Positions 8,502 to 16,440 of a stretch of DNA of 64,000 nucleotides are shown here, piece by piece. Both the position numbers and the translations under genes were made by a program. Origin of the DNA: JANYHF01 sp963732765 (lineage in GTDB: Bacteria; Pseudomonadota; Alphaproteobacteria; Rhizobiales; Hyphomicrobiaceae); NCBI GenBank assembly GCA_963732765.1, contig CAVTAS010000008.1, forward strand, positions 124,001 through 188,000, read 5' to 3'. Within the stretch, counting starts at the first letter, position 1, and each line of letters begins with the position of its first letter. The notes below the pieces were generated by a model. The model did not search any database. It saw nothing but the letters and a program-made list of their open reading frames with translations, and had not been told where the DNA came from.

Positions 8502-8762
8502 ATGGCGACGCTCGATTGGAGTTTGTGCCCTGCCGTCGAGAGCGTGCCGGGCAAGCTCGGTGGCGCCTGGGTGTTTCGCGGCACACGGCTGCCAGTTGCA
8601 ACCGTCATTGAGAATCTCGAAGACCTCGATTTTGAGGACGTCGTCGAACAGTTCGACGTAACGCGCGAACAGATTGCAGCCGTCCTGGATTTTGTCGCCA
8701 ACAGTCTCAAAACGCCCGCTGGCGCTAGGTATTCGGCGGATGGCGATGCGCATTCTCTTTGA
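8502..8762 (+). CDS. DUF433 protein, antitoxin-like (second copy)
   Basis: 86 residues. The start MATLDWSLCPAVESVPGKLG sits behind a good AAAGGAGA ribosome site. AWVFRGTRLPVATVIENLED and FDVTREQIAAVLDFVA are the DUF433 core. It diverges clearly from the preceding copy, so the pair is an old duplication or two separate acquisitions. It overlaps the following DUF5615 gene by about 23 bp, the usual coupling for an antitoxin followed by its toxin-like partner. Confidence 0.88.
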   Translation: MATLDWSLCPAVESVPGKLGGAWVFRGTRLPVATVIENLEDLDFEDVVEQFDVTREQIAAVLDFVANSLKTPAGARYSADGDAHSL

Positions 8763-9075
8763 TCACGGAACGCCCAAGGGTTTGGCGCGGGCGCTTGCCA
8801 ATCACACAGTTCTAACCGCGCAGGGCTGCGGATGGGACACGCTGAGCAATGGCGAACTCCTCAGTGCCGCGGAAGGCGCCGCCATGGATGTGTTGCTGAC
8901 GACGGACCAGGGCATCCGCTATCAGCAGAACCTGTCTGGCAGGCGGATTGCTCTGGTTGTCTTGACCGGGACGACCAAATGGACGCGAGTGCAGTTGTGC
9001 TTTGGTGAGATTGCCGCTGCCATAGCCGCCGCAAGGCCCGGCAGCTACACAGAGGTTGCGATTCCATTCCGTTGA
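8740..9075 (+). CDS. DUF5615 PIN-like protein, putative toxin partner of DUF433
   Basis: 111 residues from ATG (a second in-frame ATG lies two codons later). MRILFDHGTPKGLARAL has the first acidic residue of the PIN-like site. AAEGAAMDVLLTTDQGIRYQQN has the conserved TTDxG motif with further acidic positions, and the C-terminal part is a typical small alpha/beta domain. DUF5615 proteins are predicted RNases of the PIN-like superfamily and are usually paired with DUF433. Toxicity is inferred from family and gene arrangement, not shown. Confidence 0.85.
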   Translation: MAMRILFDHGTPKGLARALANHTVLTAQGCGWDTLSNGELLSAAEGAAMDVLLTTDQGIRYQQNLSGRRIALVVLTGTTKWTRVQLCFGEIAAAIAAARPGSYTEVAIPFR

Positions 9076-9091
9076 AACGACAGCCAATCTC

Positions 9092-10672
9092 ATGCCCACC
9101 CTGAAACGCCCCAACGTCCTTCTCCTGATGCTCGACCAGCTCGCTCCGCAGTCGCTGCCCGACTATGGCCACAAGCTGGTGCAGACGCCGCACATCGCCG
9201 CGCTGGCCGATCGGGGGACGGTGTTCGACAATTTCTACTGCAACTCGGCGCTGTGCGGCCCGTCCCGCATGTCCTTCATGACCGGGCAGGCCAACCACAA
9301 GATCGGCGGTTTCGACAACGCGACCGAGTTCAAATCCTCGATCCCGACCTTCGCGCATCACTTGCGGCTGGGCGGCTACCGGACGTGCCTCGCCGGCAAG
9401 ATGCATTTCGTCGGCGCCGATCAGCTGCACGGCTTCGAGGAGCGCATCACCACTGACATGTATCCCGGCGACTTCGGCTGGACGCCGACCTGGGAGGACC
9501 CGGAGCGCGTGCACTGGTGGTTCCACAATATGCTGAGCGTGACCGAGGCCGGGCCATACGACCGCACGCTGGAGATCGACTACGACGAGGAGGTGGCGCA
9601 AAAGTCCGCGCGCTGGCTTTGGGATGCGGGCCGCTCGACCGACGAGCGTCCCTTCATGATGTGCGTCTCGCTGATGCACCCGCACGATCCCTATATGGCG
9701 CCGCGCGCCTACTGGGACCGCTACCGCGACGACGACGTCGATATGCCGGTTACGTCTTATATCGATCCGCCGAAGCGCGATCCCTTCGCCAGGCGCATGT
9801 GGGCCATGTATGACCGCGGCGAGTACGAGGTGACCGAGCAGCACATCCGTACCGCGCGCCACGGCTACTACTCCATGATCAGCTACGCCGACCAGCTGAT
9901 CGGCGATGTACTCGAACCCATGAAACGTACGGGGCTACTGGACAACACCATCGTGATTGTGACGGCCGACCACGGCGATATGCTCGGCGAGCGCGGGCTG
10001 TGGTTCAAGATGGTGTTCAACGAGCGCTCCATCCGTGTGCCTCTGATCGTGAAGCTGCCGGGCGAAACGCGCGCGCGTCGCGTCGAACAAAACGCTTCGC
10101 TGATCGACTTGATGCCGACCTTCATCGACATCGCCGGGGCATCGGCGCGCGAACCGGCGGCCCCACTGGTTGGCGCAAGCCTGATGCCGCTGGTGCGCGG
10201 CGACACGCCCAAGGATTGGTCAGATACGGTGTACGGAGAGTACCTCGCCGAGGGCACGACTGAGCCGGTCTTCATGATCAAGCGCGGCACGCTGAAGCTG
10301 ATCGTGGCCAAGGGCGATCCCGTCCAGCTCTACGACACGTCAGCCGATCCCCACGAACTGACCAATCTCGCGGCCGATCCCAAACACGCCTTGGCGCTCG
10401 CGGCCATGACGGCGGAAGCGGCAAAACGCTGGGACAGCGACGCCATCCGCGCCGAGGTGGTGGCCTCGCAAGCCGCGCGCCTTTTGGTGCAGGACGCACT
10501 CGTCACCGGCCGCATCACCCCGTGGGACTGGGAACCGCGCACCGACGCCTCGCGCATCTACAACCGCAACTACGGCGGCGAGCTTTACGACACCGACCGC
10601 CGCGCCCGCGTGCCCTATCAGCCCGAGCCCAAAAAACGCACCCGCCGCGACTGGAGCCGGGACGTGAAATAG
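9092..10672 (+). CDS. betC: Choline-sulfatase
   Basis: 526 residues. RPNVLLLMLDQLAP begins the sulfatase fold with the first metal-binding acid. The CGPSR pentapeptide at residues 55-59 carries the Cys converted to formylglycine. TADHGDMLGERGLW is the second metal site. YDTSADPHELTNLA and the C-terminal GGELYDTDRRARVPY are typical of BetC. It hydrolyses choline-O-sulfate to choline and sulfate, feeding glycine betaine synthesis or sulfur supply. betA, betB and betI are not adjacent. The start is taken at MPTLKRPN; a longer frame upstream overlaps the DUF5615 gene and is not conserved. Confidence 0.88.
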   Translation: MPTLKRPNVLLLMLDQLAPQSLPDYGHKLVQTPHIAALADRGTVFDNFYCNSALCGPSRMSFMTGQANHKIGGFDNATEFKSSIPTFAHHLRLGGYRTCLAGKMHFVGADQLHGFEERITTDMYPGDFGWTPTWEDPERVHWWFHNMLSVTEAGPYDRTLEIDYDEEVAQKSARWLWDAGRSTDERPFMMCVSLMHPHDPYMAPRAYWDRYRDDDVDMPVTSYIDPPKRDPFARRMWAMYDRGEYEVTEQHIRTARHGYYSMISYADQLIGDVLEPMKRTGLLDNTIVIVTADHGDMLGERGLWFKMVFNERSIRVPLIVKLPGETRARRVEQNASLIDLMPTFIDIAGASAREPAAPLVGASLMPLVRGDTPKDWSDTVYGEYLAEGTTEPVFMIKRGTLKLIVAKGDPVQLYDTSADPHELTNLAADPKHALALAAMTAEAAKRWDSDAIRAEVVASQAARLLVQDALVTGRITPWDWEPRTDASRIYNRNYGGELYDTDRRARVPYQPEPKKRTRRDWSRDVK

Positions 10673-10829
10673 TCCAGTTCTGCGTCCCTTGTGGCTGTCG
10701 TGCCCGCCTGAGAAGGAATTTTCCCGAGATATCAGTGTCGTGGTGGACGCCTCCCCGGGCGCGCGCTATCGTTTGCGTGTGCAACCCATGCTCGGCAGTC
10801 CGACCGGCGGGCCGCGGGAGTAATACTGT

Positions 10830-12197
10830 ATGGCCGCAGACTTGGCCGAATTGACGCCGTTGCTGCCACCGCTGTGCCAGCAGCTCGAGCAGCGTTTGCA
10901 GGCTCAGGAGCCGTTCCGCGCGCTGCAGCAGCTGGCCTTGCGCGAAGCCGGTGGCCACCCCGTCGAGGCCATCGCAAGCGCCGAACTCAGGGCGCATCTG
11001 GAAGGCCAGCTCAGGCAATTGCAGGATTACCGGGTGTTGGCGCTGTTGCGCACGCTCGTCGCCGAACTTGACGGCACGCCGCTTCCTATGACGGCCGACG
11101 GACAAACCGCTGCATTTCCGATGGCTGCACCCGACCTCGTGGCGCCACTCCCGCTGACCGAGCCCGTGATTGAGACCATAACCGCAGCAGCGCCGGAGCC
11201 AACGGTCGACGCCTTACCGCCGCTCGCGCCGCCAGTTGAGTGTGCCGCCAGCCCCGTGGCCTCCGATTCCCCTATCCCAACGGAGCCTGAGGCTCCCGTT
11301 TCTACCCTGCTGTGGCAGTCGGGCGACCTGCATTTGGAGGCATCCGAAGCCGTGGCATCGGCGTTCGGCGGCACGGGTCCCACCGGGCCCGAACCGCCGG
11401 GGATATCGTCGCCTTTGGTAGAAATCGTGGTAGCGCCGCCCGCCGAGCCGCCCTTGCCGGTCTTGGAGGTGTCCGAACTGCCTGCGCCGCCGGCTGCCGA
11501 AACTGTCATTACGCCACCTTCAGCCCCGCTACTGGCAGCTGCACCCGAACCGCCCACCCATGTCGAGATTGCCGCTGCCGAGGCGACCGTCATGGCCAGC
11601 CTGGCCAAACTGCGAGCCGCCGAAGAGGCGGCCGCCCGCGCCGCCGCCTTGGCCGCACTTGCGCCCGTACCCACCCCGCGCGCCCTGTCCGCCTCGATGC
11701 CATCTGCCTCAATGGAAGGCACGATGGCCAATGTGGCTGCTGCGGTCGCAGCGACCGTCGCTGCCGCCGGCCGCATCGCCGAGCCGAAACTGACGCCGCG
11801 CCACGCGATCACAATCCCGGCAGCGCTTGCCACTCAAGGTGGCAGCAAAATGCGCGAGCGTCCGCCGCCACCGGCAGCGCCCCAGATGGCCGAAGCGACC
11901 GAGATCCGCTTTGTCGAGCGTCCGGCCAGCCCCATGCTCGATATCGCGCCGCGCGTGAAGCCGGTGCCTTTGGCCGTTGTGTCCGTCGCGCCGATCGCAA
12001 CGCAACGGCCTGCGCCCGGCTCGATCGAGCGCGCGTCCCGTGACTGGGAGGAAGCGGTGGTGGAGTTCCGCCGCGCCGCGCCCGATCTGCGCCCCGAAAT
12101 CATTCCGGCGCATGCCGATCCCGCGATTGCCCTTGTGGGCCGCGCCGGGCATGCGTTCGGACGTTTTGTGAAAACGCTCAAGGGTGAAAAGGCATAA
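10830..12197 (+). CDS. Ala/Pro-rich protein of unknown function
   Basis: 455 residues. Only the ends look folded: residues 1-85 are helical (LPPLCQQLEQRLQAQEPF, ELRAHLEGQLRQLQDYR), and the last 60 contain RASRDWEEAVVEFRRAAPD and FGRFVKTLKGEKA. The middle is low-complexity Pro, Ala, Glu and Thr, likely disordered, with one Ala-rich helix. No signal peptide or membrane segment. Start ATG follows GGAG at about 10 nt. I do not recognise the family. It converges on the tsaE-amgK gene with an 8 bp gap. Confidence 0.6.
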   Translation: MAADLAELTPLLPPLCQQLEQRLQAQEPFRALQQLALREAGGHPVEAIASAELRAHLEGQLRQLQDYRVLALLRTLVAELDGTPLPMTADGQTAAFPMAAPDLVAPLPLTEPVIETITAAAPEPTVDALPPLAPPVECAASPVASDSPIPTEPEAPVSTLLWQSGDLHLEASEAVASAFGGTGPTGPEPPGISSPLVEIVVAPPAEPPLPVLEVSELPAPPAAETVITPPSAPLLAAAPEPPTHVEIAAAEATVMASLAKLRAAEEAAARAAALAALAPVPTPRALSASMPSASMEGTMANVAAAVAATVAAAGRIAEPKLTPRHAITIPAALATQGGSKMRERPPPPAAPQMAEATEIRFVERPASPMLDIAPRVKPVPLAVVSVAPIATQRPAPGSIERASRDWEEAVVEFRRAAPDLRPEIIPAHADPAIALVGRAGHAFGRFVKTLKGEKA

Positions 12198-12205
12198 ACG
12201 CCGGA

Positions 12206-13681
12206 TCAGCCGGGCAGATTGCGCCGGTACCAGTCGCGCAAGTCGCCGAGACCTTCGTGAGCAAGCGCGCGCGCGAGATAGCTGCGGATGCGCGGCAGAT
12301 GTTGCAGATATCCCGGCTTGCCGTCGCGTTTGGCCAGACGCGCGAAGATGCCGAGGATCTTGGTGTTGCGCTGGGCCGCCAGGGTCGCATAAGCGAGCTG
12401 GAACGCCTCGGTGTCGAAGGCGCCATCGCAGGCGCTGCGCTGGTCGAGATAGTGCGCGAGCAGCACTTTCTCCAGCGCCTGCGGCACGTCCAGCCGGGCA
12501 TCGAACAGCAGCGAAGCCAGATCATAGGCGGCATGGCCCGCCAGCGCGTCCTGGAAATCGATGATGCCGACACGCCGCAAGCCGTCCCGCTCCGGCAGCC
12601 ACATCAGGTTGGGCGAATGCACATCGCGCAGCACCCAGGACGGCGGGGTGGCCAGGATCGGGGCGAGGGCGTCGATCCACAGCTCCTCGAACTCGCAGAT
12701 CTGCGAAGGCGACGGCGCCGCTCCCGTGGTCAGGGGCCAATACCAGTCGGTGAGCAGCCGCGCCTCGATCAGAAGTGCGTCCCGGTCGTAGGGCGGCAAG
12801 AAATCCGGCGGCGGGCGTAGGGCCAGGTCGGCCAGCATGTCGGTCGCCGCGCGGTAGAGATCGCGCATCGGCACGCCTGCGGACATGGCATCGGCGAACG
12901 TTCGCTCGCCGAAGTCCTCGACCAGCAACAGTCCGTTGTCGATATCGCTGGCGAGAATAGCGGGAACGGACAAACCGTTGGCGGCAAGGGCCTCGCCGAC
13001 GTCCACAAACGAGCTGATCGTAGGCGCGGAATGCGCGATGGCCCAATAGGGCTTGCCGTCTTTCACGTGCGGCAGATCGGGCAGGGGCGGTGAGTCCATC
13101 AGCAGGCAGGTCGATCCGTCCTTGTGAAGACGGGCATAGGATCGGCGCGACGCATCGCCTGTCAGATAGGCCAGTTGCGCGTCCCGCCACTCTGTCGAAG
13201 CCAGAAAGCCTTGCACTGTCTCGATGTGGGCCAGCCGTTCCACCCACGCGCCGGTACCAGTCGGCGTCACACGCCGGTTGTCCGTGGCGGGGCCATCCGC
13301 CAACTGAACGGTGAGCCGCTCGGCCGGCAGCAACTCCCCCGCCCGGTCCGGCCATTCCACCAGCACCAGCCCCGTCGTCAGCGCTTCCTCGAACCCGATC
13401 TCGCGCACTTCGGAAGGGCCGCTGAGGCGGTAGAGATCGAAATGATGCACGGTGAGTCGGGGCGTCCCGTAGCTCTGCAGCAGCGCGAACGTGGGGCTGG
13501 GCACTTCAACGTCCGCATCGCCCATCAGGGCGCGGATGAAAGCACGCGCAAAGGTCGTCTTGCCCGCCCCGAGATCGCCCTCCAGCAGGATCAGGTCGCC
13601 CGAGCGGACGTAAAGCGCCAGCAACTCGGCAAGGCGTTCGAGCGCGGGCAGGGGGAGCGGTGGGAGGGACCAGGGGGGCAT
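12206..13681 (-). CDS. TsaE-AmgK fusion: tRNA t6A ATPase plus aminoglycoside-phosphotransferase-like sugar kinase
   Basis: 491 residues. The N-terminal ~150 are TsaE, with Walker A EGDLGAGKTTFARAF, PSPTFALLQSY and HHFDLYRL, the ATPase of the TsaBDE complex that makes t6A at position 37 of ANN-decoding tRNAs. The C-terminal ~330 are an APH-fold kinase with LLVEDFGERTFADA, catalytic LRDVHSPNLMWLP and metal-binding RVGIIDFQDALAG. This resembles AmgK, which phosphorylates MurNAc/GlcNAc at the anomeric position for cell-wall recycling. The fused form is common in Hyphomicrobiales, as is its position downstream of ahcY and divL. Start at MPPWSLPPL. Confidence 0.9.
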   Translation of the reverse strand: MPPWSLPPLPLPALERLAELLALYVRSGDLILLEGDLGAGKTTFARAFIRALMGDADVEVPSPTFALLQSYGTPRLTVHHFDLYRLSGPSEVREIGFEEALTTGLVLVEWPDRAGELLPAERLTVQLADGPATDNRRVTPTGTGAWVERLAHIETVQGFLASTEWRDAQLAYLTGDASRRSYARLHKDGSTCLLMDSPPLPDLPHVKDGKPYWAIAHSAPTISSFVDVGEALAANGLSVPAILASDIDNGLLLVEDFGERTFADAMSAGVPMRDLYRAATDMLADLALRPPPDFLPPYDRDALLIEARLLTDWYWPLTTGAAPSPSQICEFEELWIDALAPILATPPSWVLRDVHSPNLMWLPERDGLRRVGIIDFQDALAGHAAYDLASLLFDARLDVPQALEKVLLAHYLDQRSACDGAFDTEAFQLAYATLAAQRNTKILGIFARLAKRDGKPGYLQHLPRIRSYLARALAHEGLGDLRDWYRRNLPG

Positions 13682-13741
13682 GAGCGGCAAGGCCTCAGGC
13701 CTCGCAGCCTGGAACTGTTTGCCGCACAAAGTGGCCGTTTC

Positions 13742-14017
13742 TCAAGGTTTCCAGTCCTTGAGTTCGGCATTGAGGTGGTTGTGCCGCGGATCCATGGTCA
13801 CGCCTTCGAACTCCGCGATTTCTTCATCGGTCAGCTCGCGCGTCACCAACACTCGCCGATCGCGCCGCATCAGTCGCGCGTACTCTTCCGCCGAGATCAG
13901 AACCAGATGATCGCGGCCGTGCTTTGTGATGGCCACGGGCTGGCTGATGGCCTTGTCGCTGAGCTGGCCGAAGGCGCGCTGAAACTCGGCGGCGCTGACG
14001 CGGGTCATGGCTGTCAT
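13742..14017 (-). CDS. Phd/YefM-family antitoxin, no adjacent toxin
   Basis: 91 residues. MTAMTRVSAAEFQRAFGQLS and QPVAITKHGRDHLVLISAEEY are the Phd/YefM DNA-binding N-terminal half. The C-terminal half, with acidic LTDEEIAEFEG, would normally wrap a RelE or Doc toxin. AGGAGA lies 6-7 nt before the first ATG. Only 60 bp separate it from tsaE-amgK, too short for a toxin gene, so it is an orphan antitoxin or a stand-alone regulator. Confidence 0.85.
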   Translation of the reverse strand: MTAMTRVSAAEFQRAFGQLSDKAISQPVAITKHGRDHLVLISAEEYARLMRRDRRVLVTRELTDEEIAEFEGVTMDPRHNHLNAELKDWKP

Positions 14018-14033
14018 GGAAGGTCTCCTTTGC

Positions 14034-14064
14034 CTGCATAATACGTATAATATGTAAAATTGCA
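14034..14064 (-). promoter_or_regulatory. Candidate promoter and operator of the phd gene
   Basis: On the minus strand TTGCAA (-35 like) is followed after 16 nt by TATTAT (-10 like). Overlapping the -10 is ATTATACGTATTAT, a palindrome centred on ACGT with two mismatches. AT-rich palindromes over the core promoter are the usual autoregulation sites of Phd/YefM proteins. Assigned by eye. Confidence 0.5.
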
Positions 14065-14087
14065 AGCCTCGACTGGCGTTCGATCGG

Positions 14088-16104
14088 CTAGATCGCCGTC
14101 TCCGCCTCTAGATTCAGCCATGCCACCTCTTTGGCAGTCAGCGTCACGCCAAGCGCCGGCAGCGTCGTGGCCAGTTCGCCCACGCTGCGCGGGCCGACCA
14201 GGGCAAAACTCGGGAACGCTCTGCGCCAGCACCCAGGCGGTGGCAATATTGTGCGGCGAGACGCGGTACTTTTCCGCCAGCACGCCCGCGCGGCTGCGGC
14301 GCTCGGCATTGGCCGGGCTGCCAAAGCAGGTCTCGGGCGCGGTATCGGCTGGCAGGCGGTTGCGCAGTTCCTCGGGCAGGAAGTACCCGCGCGCCGACGA
14401 CGACCAGCTGAAATGGGCCGTGCCGCTCTCGCGCAGAAACTGCAACGTCTCCGCCGTATTCGACGTCACGCAGCCCGCCCACACCGGCTTCTCCATCACG
14501 GCCAGCGACAGGTTGTTATTGAGGATCGAGAGCGGCTGCAGCCCGCGCGCCAAAGCATAGGCCGCCGCCTCCTGGAAGCGCGCGACCGACCAGTTCGAAC
14601 CGCCGAACACGCCGATCCGCCCCGCCTTGGCGAGATCGTTCAGTGCATCGACGAACTCGCCGACTGGCACGTCCGGGTTATCGCGGTGCATGATGTAGAT
14701 CGGCACGCGGTCGAGCCCGAGGCGGTCGAGTGAAATCTGCAACTGCGCGCCAATGGCGTTGGGGGTGCAATAGGGGTTGTGCGCCCCTTTCGCTATTACC
14801 ACGATCTCCTTGGCTAGCCCCCGCGCCGCAATCCACTTGCCGAGTACGGACTCGTGGTGGCCGCCGCCATAGACGAAGGCGGTATCGAAGGCGTTGCCGC
14901 CCGCCTCCAGGAAGGCATCCCAGACGATGGCGCCGCCACCGATGTCGTTCTGGTTATCGCAGCCCATGATGAGCTTGGAGACCGACAGCGCCACGCCCTC
15001 AATGCGTGCTTGCGGGATTTTCGGCAGGCCTGATGGCAGAACGCCGGGCAGGCGGCGGTTCGTGGCCGGAGTTTCAGCAAACGTCTCATAGCCCAGCTCG
15101 GCCCGCCAGCGATCCATGGTGCGGTTGTTGCCGATGCTGTCGGCGTGGTTCACGGCTGGGGCGTCGGCCTCGCGCTTGCCCTCCGCGATGTTGCGGCTGG
15201 CCAATTCCGCCTCGAAGGCGAACAAATGCTCGGGATGGCGCAGCTGCTCGACGCGGCGCTTGCCGTCCACGGTCACTACGATGGTGGCGTCCGATGGCCC
15301 GGCGTTGCGCCCCGGCACCCAGGGATCGGCGAGCTCGATGCGGCCCTTCTCGCCGATGATGGTGGCGGAATTGTCCATATCGCGGCTGACGGCGCAGGCG
15401 ATTTCCGCGGTGACGCCGCTTGCAAAAGTGAGCAAGCCATAGGCCACCTCATCGACGCCGGTGGTGCCGATAATGCCGGAACCTTTCACCGTGACCGGAT
15501 CGTCGAAGCGCTTGCCGATGGCCGCGCCCGCGACCAACCGCGCCAGCGAGACGGGATAGCCGCCGACATCCAATATGCCGCCGCCGCCGAGCGCGCGGTC
15601 GAACAGCCGCGAGGTGGGGTTGAGCTTGGCCGCAAAGCCGAACCGCGTCTGGATATGCTGGACACGTCCGATTTCGCCCGACGCGATGATGGCGAGCATG
15701 CGCGCGATCTGCGGATGGCAGCGGTACATGAAGCCTTCCATGAAGAAGACGCCCTGTTGTGCGGCCACCTCAGTCACGGCAATCACCTCGGCCGAATTCA
15801 TGCCCGCAGGCTTTTCCGAGACCACGGCCTTGCCCGCGCGCATCGCCATGATGGCGAGTTCCGCATGCCAGGGATGGGGCGTCGAGATGTATACAGCATC
15901 GATCCCGGGATCGGCTGTGAGAGCGGCGTAGGTGGCGTGGCGATGGCCAGCGGCGATGGTGTAGGCGTCGCCGAAGGTTTTCAGGCGCTCGGGCGAGCGG
16001 CTGGCGATTGAGATGAGAACGCCGGATTTGGATTCCTTGAGGCCGTCGGCAAAGTTATGCGCGATATCGCCCGGGCCGATGATGCCCCATCTGGTGCGTG
16101 CCAT
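14088..16104 (-). CDS. Gfo/Idh/MocA oxidoreductase fused to an aldo/keto reductase (one apparent frameshift)
   Basis: About 671 residues once the frame is corrected. Residues 1-340 are Gfo/Idh/MocA: RTRWGIIGPGDIAHNF nucleotide site, VSEKPAGMNSAE with the conserved EKP, and GGGGILDVGGYPV. From about 370 an aldo/keto reductase follows: AFDTAFVYGGGHHESVLGKW has the conserved Asp and Tyr, and IYIMHRDNPDVPV has the His. At TTTT on the coding strand (14205-14208) the frame breaks. Removing one T restores FALVGPRSVGELATTLPAL and the natural end ALNLEAETAI-like tail at 14088, which also leaves the phd promoter free. Without correction the reading frame runs on into the phd start. Confidence 0.8.
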
Positions 16105-16190
16105 GTCTGTTACCCTTGAGTGCCGAGTGCAGAGTTGGGCCGACTATCGCGGATTTTGTCGCCGCTGGGAACAGCGCAAGTGGCTTGGAC

Positions 16191-16411
16191 CCTCCTCTCC
16201 CCCGCAACTTCGCGGGGGAGAGGATGTCGCCCCGAGGCGAAGCCGAGGGAAAGAGCGACAGGTGAGGGGCAGACGCTTGCTCCGTACTCGTGGCATGAGC
16301 GCTGGAACCAGATCCTGCCCCTCACCGACCGCGTGGCTCTTGCCGCCGAAGAGGGCGGCTGCGAGACGCGGTCTTCTCTCCCCACGCGAAGAGGCGTGGG
16401 GAGAGGAGGGC
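16191..16411. repeat. Repeat family C, copy 1 (hairpin-flanked composite)
   Basis: Opens with the hairpin CCTCTCCCCCGCAACTTCGC / GGGGGAGAGG and closes with CTCTCCCCACGCGAAG / GTGGGGAGAG. Between them lie GGTGAGGGGCAGACGCTTGC and an inner palindrome running from GACCGCGTGGCTCTTGCCGC to GGCTGCGAGACGCGGTC. The same modules recur near 19.0, 30.8, 50.1 and 50.5 kb. It fills the gap between divL and the oxidoreductase fusion. Confidence 0.9.
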
Positions 16412-16440
16412 CCTGTTGTCTGTCTATCAACGGAGCAAAT

